From Verrucomicrobiota bacterium (GTDB lineage: Bacteria; Verrucomicrobiota; Verrucomicrobiia; Verrucomicrobiales; Akkermansiaceae): a DNA stretch of 9,815 nt. The stretch's first letter is position 1; the number at the start of each line of letters is the position of its first letter. The notes beneath the pieces were generated by a model. It did not search any database, was not told the origin of the DNA, and saw nothing but the letters and a program-made list of their open reading frames with translations. The translations under genes were made by a program, and so were the position numbers. The stretch is from positions 1-9,815 of the forward strand of contig WBXE01000085.1 of assembly GCA_008932955.1 (NCBI GenBank), read 5' to 3'. Shown here piece after piece: positions 5,201 through 9,815 of this stretch.

Positions 5201-6597
5201 TTGCCCTCCTTTCTTTTGCCGCCGCGTCTTTCCTGAGTCGGCTTGCTCGGGTCGTAGGCCGGATTCGAATTTGGCACCTGTGCGTCGATGACGGTTAGGT
5301 ATTCGGTCAACCGCTGGTTCAACTCTTTGGTTTTGTCGGGCATTTTTTCGGCGAGATCCGTGCGTTCGCCGGGATCTTTTGAAATATCATACAATTGCAA
5401 GGCTCCTGTTTCATACGCCCGGATCAGCTTGTAATTACCTAACAATATCGCCGATGCCGGTCCGATGGCATCCTTGTCATAGTGTGGGAAATGCACGACG
5501 AATTCCTCACGCGGACGTTTCACCGTGCCTTTGCCGCCACCGGCCAATACATCGGCGAAACTGCCGCCCTCGACACCTTTGGGAAGTGGTCCGGCGACCT
5601 TTGCCAGCGCGGCGATGGTTGGAAACAAATCTTCACCGATTGTGCGGACATGCGAGCAGGCACCTGCCTGGATGCCAGGTCCCCGAATGATCAACGGAAC
5701 CCGCAGGCCGCCTTCGGACACCGTGCCTTTGCCTCCAGTCAACGGTGAGTTTTTCCCGGGTGTCCCGTGATCGGTGGTGAAGATGACATAGGTGTTTTTG
5801 GCGATTCCCAAATCATCGATCTTCTTGAGCAGCATCCCGAAGGCGATGTCGAGATCCATGTCGGCCGCGGCTTCCGCCAATTCGCGTTCACTGAGACTGC
5901 CGCCCCAGGCCTTGACCTTGGCCAAGGACTCCGGACTGGCATCGCCGCCCTGCCGGCTCGCGTAGTGTGACAGTTGAAGGCAGAACGGTTTCGCCGCCTT
6001 GACCTGACGGGTCATGAAGTCCATGCTGCGCTCGGTCATGCTGTACAATTGTTTCGGATGCGGATTGGCGACATTGTCCGGTCCGCCGTTGTTGTTGGGT
6101 CCGTCGTTCTCATCGTATCCGTGCTGGTCGGGACTCACCCGGCCCATGTGCCATTTGCCGAAGTGGGCGGTCGCATAACCGGCCGGTTTGAGAAACTCAG
6201 CGATGGTGGTTTCGCTTGCGGCGAGTTCCATCGAAGCCACGGGTGCCAATATCTTTCTGTTAGAAACGTCACTGCTGTCTTTCTTCCCCTCGCCGACGAA
6301 TGTCATGTGCAGTTGCGCCGGGCTCTTGCCGGTGACGAGCGCAACGCGCGATGGCGTGCAGCGTGGTGAGGCGGCGTAGAAATTCGCGAAGCGCATGCCG
6401 TCCTTTGCGAGTTGCTCCATGTTAGGCGTTCGAGTTACGCCACTCTTCGACGACGGCACGGCGTCGTCCATCTGCACCGACGTGCTGCTCCAACCGTGAC
6501 CCTCGCCGAGGATGATCACGAAGTTGGGTTTTGGCGGCGATTCCGCCCGGAGCAGGACGAGCGATGCTGCAAATAAAGTGGTGATGAGCGGTTTCAT
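5197..6597 (-). CDS. Exported S1-type sulfatase with altered N-terminal metal motif
   Basis: 466 residues with a short signal peptide (1-18, LITTLFAASLVLLRA) and a sulfatase domain (PF00884). The activation signature C80-T-P-S-R84 is intact, so formylglycine conversion by an FGE or anaerobic maturase encoded elsewhere is expected. Also present are HFGKWHMG (145-152), TTDHG (275-278 region, metal ligands D276/H277) and GGKGTVSEGGLRVPLIIRGP (288-307). The usual PN-x-(V/I)-x-D-D motif is PNFVIILGEGHGW (24-36): the Asp pair that normally binds the metal is Glu-Gly. I recall similar GEG motifs in PVC sulfatases, so this may be a clade trait. The tail (449-466) is strongly basic (QERRGGKRKEGK). The frame is open upstream to 6762, but ATG 6597 starts the signal peptide and avoids a 165-nt overlap. 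It is 34 bp behind the second arylsulfotransferase-like gene. Substrate unknown. Confidence 0.92.
   Translation of the reverse strand: MKPLITTLFAASLVLLRAESPPKPNFVIILGEGHGWSSTSVQMDDAVPSSKSGVTRTPNMEQLAKDGMRFANFYAASPRCTPSRVALVTGKSPAQLHMTFVGEGKKDSSDVSNRKILAPVASMELAASETTIAEFLKPAGYATAHFGKWHMGRVSPDQHGYDENDGPNNNGGPDNVANPHPKQLYSMTERSMDFMTRQVKAAKPFCLQLSHYASRQGGDASPESLAKVKAWGGSLSERELAEAAADMDLDIAFGMLLKKIDDLGIAKNTYVIFTTDHGTPGKNSPLTGGKGTVSEGGLRVPLIIRGPGIQAGACSHVRTIGEDLFPTIAALAKVAGPLPKGVEGGSFADVLAGGGKGTVKRPREEFVVHFPHYDKDAIGPASAILLGNYKLIRAYETGALQLYDISKDPGERTDLAEKMPDKTKELNQRLTEYLTVIDAQVPNSNPAYDPSKPTQERRGGKRKEGK
5205..5210 (-). promoter_or_regulatory. Shine-Dalgarno for the metallophosphoesterase
   Basis: On the minus strand AGGAGG is followed by GCAA and the ATG, a canonical spacing. 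It lies within the last sulfatase codons. The other starts in the window lack any such sequence, which supports this start and a coupled, reinitiating mode of translation. Confidence 0.75.
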
Positions 6598-6631
6598 GGT
6601 GTCGGTGGGGGCGGTATTGGAAGCAATGGTT

Positions 6632-8260
6632 TCAGGGCTTGTCGTTGAATGAGTCCGGCTTGTTGGGTCTTTCCCCGCGTCCTTCGCCGTGTCCGCCATT
6701 TTCCTGTCCGCCGCCTCGTCCGCCGCGGCCCTTGCGCTCGCCACCTCCGGGTGGTCGGTCACCGGGTGGCCGACGTTTCGGATAGATGTCGATCTCTTGT
6801 TCGGCCCGTTCGGTGATGGTGCCTTGCGGTTTCAGCTCGCGGCCTTTGAATGCCGGATGGTCCGTGCCATAGCGGAAGGCCCGGAACGCGGAGTTGGTCA
6901 TCGGCATCACATCACCTAACATCCTTACCGCGCCATCACGGGTGACCGGATTGATGTATTCCCATGTCACTTTGCCGTCGCTGGTGACTTCGAAGAAATG
7001 TCCCTCGGTATTCGAGCAGATGAAAGTGTTGCCGTTGGGCAGGCGCTGGCCGCTGGATCCAATGTGACTGAAAAAGTTATGGCTGTTAACCGAGCGATAA
7101 CTCCAAACAATTTGCTTGGAAACCTGGCGTGGCTCGTTGTGCGTGTCGTGGTCGTATGTCTCGCGTCGATAGCCAGCGAGCGGCGGATTGACGTAATTTT
7201 TTGAATCCTGGCCGTCGGCGTCGAGGAACGGATTGATTTCCAAAATCGACGACTGCGGCGTGCGCTGATAGAGATACTGTCCATTGTTGAACACCATCAG
7301 ATGTCCGGCTCCCGGCAGACCAGGGCGGATCCAGTGCGCGTCATGCGCGCCACCCATCTGTTTGTGCCCGGAGGTTGCGGAATCCCAGTTTTCCAACACT
7401 CTCGGCGGATCGCCCTGACCGTAACGGGCGGGATCGCCGAAGCGATAAAGAATATCACCGGCAGGGCTGGCGGCCTTGGCGATGCCGGCCGTCGCGTCGC
7501 CTGCGACGAACGTGCCGTCATGGTCGATCACATACAGTTCGCCCTGCACCGAATTGATCACCAGATGGCCGGACTCCGCGTTGTAGTCGAGAGAGTTGCA
7601 ATGCAGCCAATCGCGCTTCAGCGGTTTGCCCGGCATGTTGAGATTGATGCGTCCCGGATGGTCGGTGATCGATTTTCCTTCTCCGACATAGTTGGGTTTC
7701 GATGGATCGATGTCCTGAATGACGTGATCGAAAAACCACCATTCCCATACCACCTTGCCCTGCATGTCCACCTCGACGATGGCATCCGTCTGGCCTTCTC
7801 GATAGGGTCCTTTTTTCGGGTCTGCACCGGCGGCGATCGCCTGGTCGTTGGTGATCGATTTGTTGGCGATATAGAGTGTGGTGGGGGCATTGAGCACCTT
7901 GTTGAAAATGCGCACCCAATCGTGGTGCGGTGCATAGTTTTCGCGCTTTTCGCTGTATTCCCACACCGTTTTTCCGTCCCAATCGACCTCCTTGAACCCT
8001 TGGAATCCGCTCGGGTCGTCTTTCGACGCGTCGAGCACGTTGCCGTTATCCAGCAAATGCGGATTAGTGCCGACCGGCCACGTGTGGACCACGCGACCCT
8101 CCAGATCGAGTAAAAATGTGCGGCTTCCGACGCCAAAGAGCGTGTAGCCGCTCAACGCCTTCTCCTTATCAGAAAAGAGCAGTTCGGTGGGCCCTTGCAA
8201 GCGCTCGTAACCGAACGCGGCAACGGTGCACAAAAGAAATGCGGATAGTTGGGATTTCAT
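6632..8260 (-). CDS. Arylsulfotransferase-like beta-propeller, paralogue B
   Basis: 542 residues: weak signal peptide (1-17, LSAFLLCTVAAFG), an arylsulfotransferase-type propeller (PF05935/PF14269; about 35-470) and a disordered Gly/Arg/Pro tail (495-542) with GRGGRGGG. Blade-like repeats of the form G-K-x-V-W-E-(Y/W) recur: GKTVWEY (97-102), GKVVWEW (168-174), GKVTWEY (429-435). Family-type motifs include HHDW (112-115), LHCNSLDYN (219-227), GGAHDAHW (303-310), MVFNNG (322-327), RLPNGNTFIC (406-415) and GHFFEVTSDG (420-429). Biochemically known relatives move sulfuryl groups from aryl donors to acceptors through an active-site histidine; most PVC members are untested. The ATG at 8260 is chosen over an upstream start (8407) because it opens the signal peptide and leaves a 16-bp gap to the preceding gene. 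It is ancient kin of the upstream paralogue, sharing LYR-(F/W)-G-x-P-A and (E/Q)-Y-I-N-P. Confidence 0.85.
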   Translation of the reverse strand: MKSQLSAFLLCTVAAFGYERLQGPTELLFSDKEKALSGYTLFGVGSRTFLLDLEGRVVHTWPVGTNPHLLDNGNVLDASKDDPSGFQGFKEVDWDGKTVWEYSEKRENYAPHHDWVRIFNKVLNAPTTLYIANKSITNDQAIAAGADPKKGPYREGQTDAIVEVDMQGKVVWEWWFFDHVIQDIDPSKPNYVGEGKSITDHPGRINLNMPGKPLKRDWLHCNSLDYNAESGHLVINSVQGELYVIDHDGTFVAGDATAGIAKAASPAGDILYRFGDPARYGQGDPPRVLENWDSATSGHKQMGGAHDAHWIRPGLPGAGHLMVFNNGQYLYQRTPQSSILEINPFLDADGQDSKNYVNPPLAGYRRETYDHDTHNEPRQVSKQIVWSYRSVNSHNFFSHIGSSGQRLPNGNTFICSNTEGHFFEVTSDGKVTWEYINPVTRDGAVRMLGDVMPMTNSAFRAFRYGTDHPAFKGRELKPQGTITERAEQEIDIYPKRRPPGDRPPGGGERKGRGGRGGGQENGGHGEGRGERPNKPDSFNDKP

Positions 8261-8276
8261 GTTGTTGGGCGGGATA

Positions 8277-9815
8277 TCAAGGTCTTGGGTTGGTTTGGCG
8301 GCGTTCCTCACGGGTTGGAGGTCCTCCTTCGCGGTCCCCACCTTGGCCTGAAGTTGACTTGCTAGATCCGCCCTCGGGCCGCTCGCGGTTGCCGCGGGGT
8401 TCTTCAACCATGTTGTCGAGGCCGGTTTTGCCTTTTCGCGATGCAGGCAACTCGATGACGCCCTTGGGTGTTAGATCCTTGTCTTTCAAGCCGGGATACT
8501 CCGGGGCGTAGCGATGGACTTTGAAGACGGCGTTCCAGAGGTGGCCGCGCATGTCTTTGCCCGGGTTTTCGCCCTGCGCGAGGATGCCGCCGCGCACCAT
8601 CGGATTGATGTATTGCCAGACGGTTTCTCCGGTGGGAGTGACTTCGAACAAGTTGCCGATGACTCCGGCGCAAATCAGCATGTTTCCGTTAGGGAGGCGG
8701 TGGGCGCCGGAAATTTCCGACGAGAAGAAATCGGTGCTGTTCTTCGCTTCGTAATGCCAGACCGGTTTTTCAGGTCCGTATGCCTTCCCGGAAGCGAGCG
8801 TGTAGCCGCCTTTGGCATCTACCGGCGGGACGATTTCCTCGAGGCTCGACCAACCGCGTTCGTAGCCATTGTTAAAAATGGTGATGTGGCGCGCGCCGGG
8901 TTCTCCATCCGAAACCCATTGGGCGTCGTGTTGTTGGATCAACTGGCGGTCGTTAGAGGTGCCGCGTCCGTAGGCGGCCGGATTTCCCCAACGGTAGAGG
9001 AGGTCGCCGCCTTTGCCTTGTTTGCCGCCGCTGTGGCTTGCGGCTTCCTTGGTGGTCGTGCCGTGGTCGATGATCCAAATCTCGTTACATCCACGGGCGC
9101 TCAGCACGATCTGGTCGAGCTTCGGATTGTAGGCGAGCGAGTTCATGTGGTTCCAGAACGCCGGTGTGGCACGGCCATTGCACTTGACATCGATCAGTTC
9201 GGGATGTGCGGCGATTTCACCGAAGTTGGGTTTTGCCTTGTCGCTGTTTTGAATCAGATGGTCCCACACATGCCATTCCCAAACGATCTTGCCGCCTTTC
9301 GGATAGATCGGTTCGATTTCGACGACGGCATCGGGCACAAGGTAGCCGTCACGGAGCTGATCCGCAGTGAATCCGACGGCGACCGCTTGTTCGAGCGTCT
9401 TGCGTTCCACCATCAATGCCAACACGTGGCCGTTGGGGAGCGGTTTGATGTCGTGGTGCAATTGGTAGTCGCGGGTGGCGTGGTCGAATTCCCAGATCAG
9501 CTTGCCACTCCAGTCGAACTCCTCGATGCGGCCGCCTTCACCGCCGCCGGTGCCACCCTGGACCTTGAGCATGCCAGCCCGCAGGAGGTGGCCGTTGGGC
9601 AGGAGATGGGCAGATTGACCGGGCTCGTATTCACTTTTCCAACTGTTGACGATCTTGCCATTGTTATCTAACAAATAAGTGACCGTATTGTGTTTCGGTG
9701 CCATCAGCGTGTAACCGGGGCAGGCCTTCGAGGTATTCTGATAGAGTCCGACCGTCTGTCCTGGATTGGGAGAAACCGGCAGTTTGTTCTCGATCATCGT
9801 TTTTCCGCCACCATC
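8277..9815 (-). CDS. Arylsulfotransferase-like beta-propeller, paralogue A (5' partial)
   Basis: The frame is open to the window edge (DGGGKT before the Met at 9797). That Met is followed by no signal peptide, so the true start most likely lies outside the window. From 9797 there are 506 residues: CPGYTLMAPKHNTVTYLLD (26-44), the usual N-terminal strand of this family, then a propeller to about 450 and a Gly/Arg/Pro/Ser-rich tail (453-506). Repeats include GKLIWEF (98-104), GKIVWEW (169-175) and ETVWQYINP (391-399). Candidate active-site histidines lie in LHHD (114-117), WNHMNSLAYN (215-224) and QQHDAQW (288-294). Where paralogue B has GQRLPNGN this one has AHRLPNGN (His366), so the two may differ in chemistry. 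It is the first visible gene of the minus-strand operon, 16 bp ahead of paralogue B. The promoter is outside the window. Sulfotransferase activity is inferred from family only. Confidence 0.85.
   Translation of the reverse strand, partial: DGGGKTMIENKLPVSPNPGQTVGLYQNTSKACPGYTLMAPKHNTVTYLLDNNGKIVNSWKSEYEPGQSAHLLPNGHLLRAGMLKVQGGTGGGEGGRIEEFDWSGKLIWEFDHATRDYQLHHDIKPLPNGHVLALMVERKTLEQAVAVGFTADQLRDGYLVPDAVVEIEPIYPKGGKIVWEWHVWDHLIQNSDKAKPNFGEIAAHPELIDVKCNGRATPAFWNHMNSLAYNPKLDQIVLSARGCNEIWIIDHGTTTKEAASHSGGKQGKGGDLLYRWGNPAAYGRGTSNDRQLIQQHDAQWVSDGEPGARHITIFNNGYERGWSSLEEIVPPVDAKGGYTLASGKAYGPEKPVWHYEAKNSTDFFSSEISGAHRLPNGNMLICAGVIGNLFEVTPTGETVWQYINPMVRGGILAQGENPGKDMRGHLWNAVFKVHRYAPEYPGLKDKDLTPKGVIELPASRKGKTGLDNMVEEPRGNRERPEGGSSKSTSGQGGDREGGPPTREERRQTNPRP

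Noticed and set aside
4088..5236. 382-residue plus-strand ORF opposite the metallophosphoesterase
   Set aside because: It is an antisense shadow of a gene with full catalytic motifs. The product is low-information and resembles no family I recognise.
6598..6762. N-terminal extension of the sulfatase frame (55 residues)
   Set aside because: It would bury the signal peptide inside the protein and overlap the upstream gene by 131 bp; ATG 6597 is the better start.
7301..8113. 270-residue plus-strand ORF opposite propeller B
   Set aside because: Antisense shadow of a recognised gene; no start signal or domain.
8514..9671. 385-residue plus-strand ORF opposite propeller A
   Set aside because: Long only because high-GC coding DNA keeps the complementary frame open; the minus-strand frame has clear family motifs.

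Overview
The window looks like a chromosomal segment of a PVC-group bacterium, most likely Verrucomicrobiota, with Planctomycetota or Lentisphaerota as alternatives. This is inferred from gene content: a secreted DUF1080 protein, a secreted ThuA-like protein, an exported sulfatase of an unusual clade and arylsulfotransferase-like beta-propellers. Nearly every gene starts with a signal peptide. Most starts also lack a Shine-Dalgarno sequence and sit behind a C/A-rich leader. No tRNA, rRNA, CRISPR array, intact transposase or phage gene was seen.

Layout. (1) 6-1992: a divergent pair, a DUF1080 protein on minus and a ThuA-like protein on plus. They share a 295-bp intergenic region with a 24-bp near-perfect dyad (990-1013). 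Both families are tied to 3-keto-sugar metabolism. (2) 1993-2330: a convergent, hairpin-rich spacer with a truncated signal-peptide ORF, one copy of a REP-like element and one copy of a short motif that also forms the 3' end of the DUF1080 gene. (3) 2331-3425: a secreted PL5/AlgL-like alginate lyase homologue, minus, with isoleucine where the catalytic histidine is expected. (4) 3426-3799: a second REP-like copy, overlapping the end of a 64-residue lipoprotein ORF. (5) 3800-9815: a compact minus-strand operon. In transcription order it has an arylsulfotransferase-like propeller (5' end outside the window), a second such paralogue, a sulfatase and a purple-acid-phosphatase/PhoD-like metallophosphoesterase. 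The gaps are 16 bp, 34 bp and a 4-bp ATGA overlap.

Taken together, these are extracytoplasmic enzymes predicted to act on anionic or sulfated polysaccharides. The operon pairs ester cleavage (sulfatase, phosphoesterase) with two proteins of a family that can move sulfuryl groups between acceptors. An alginate-lyase homologue and a 3-keto-sugar-type pair lie alongside. Algal or other sulfated glycans are a reasonable but unproven substrate class. The most notable points are the operon combination, the Gly/Arg/Pro-rich tails on its members, departures from canonical active sites in the lyase and sulfatase, and two families of small dispersed repeats at gene ends.
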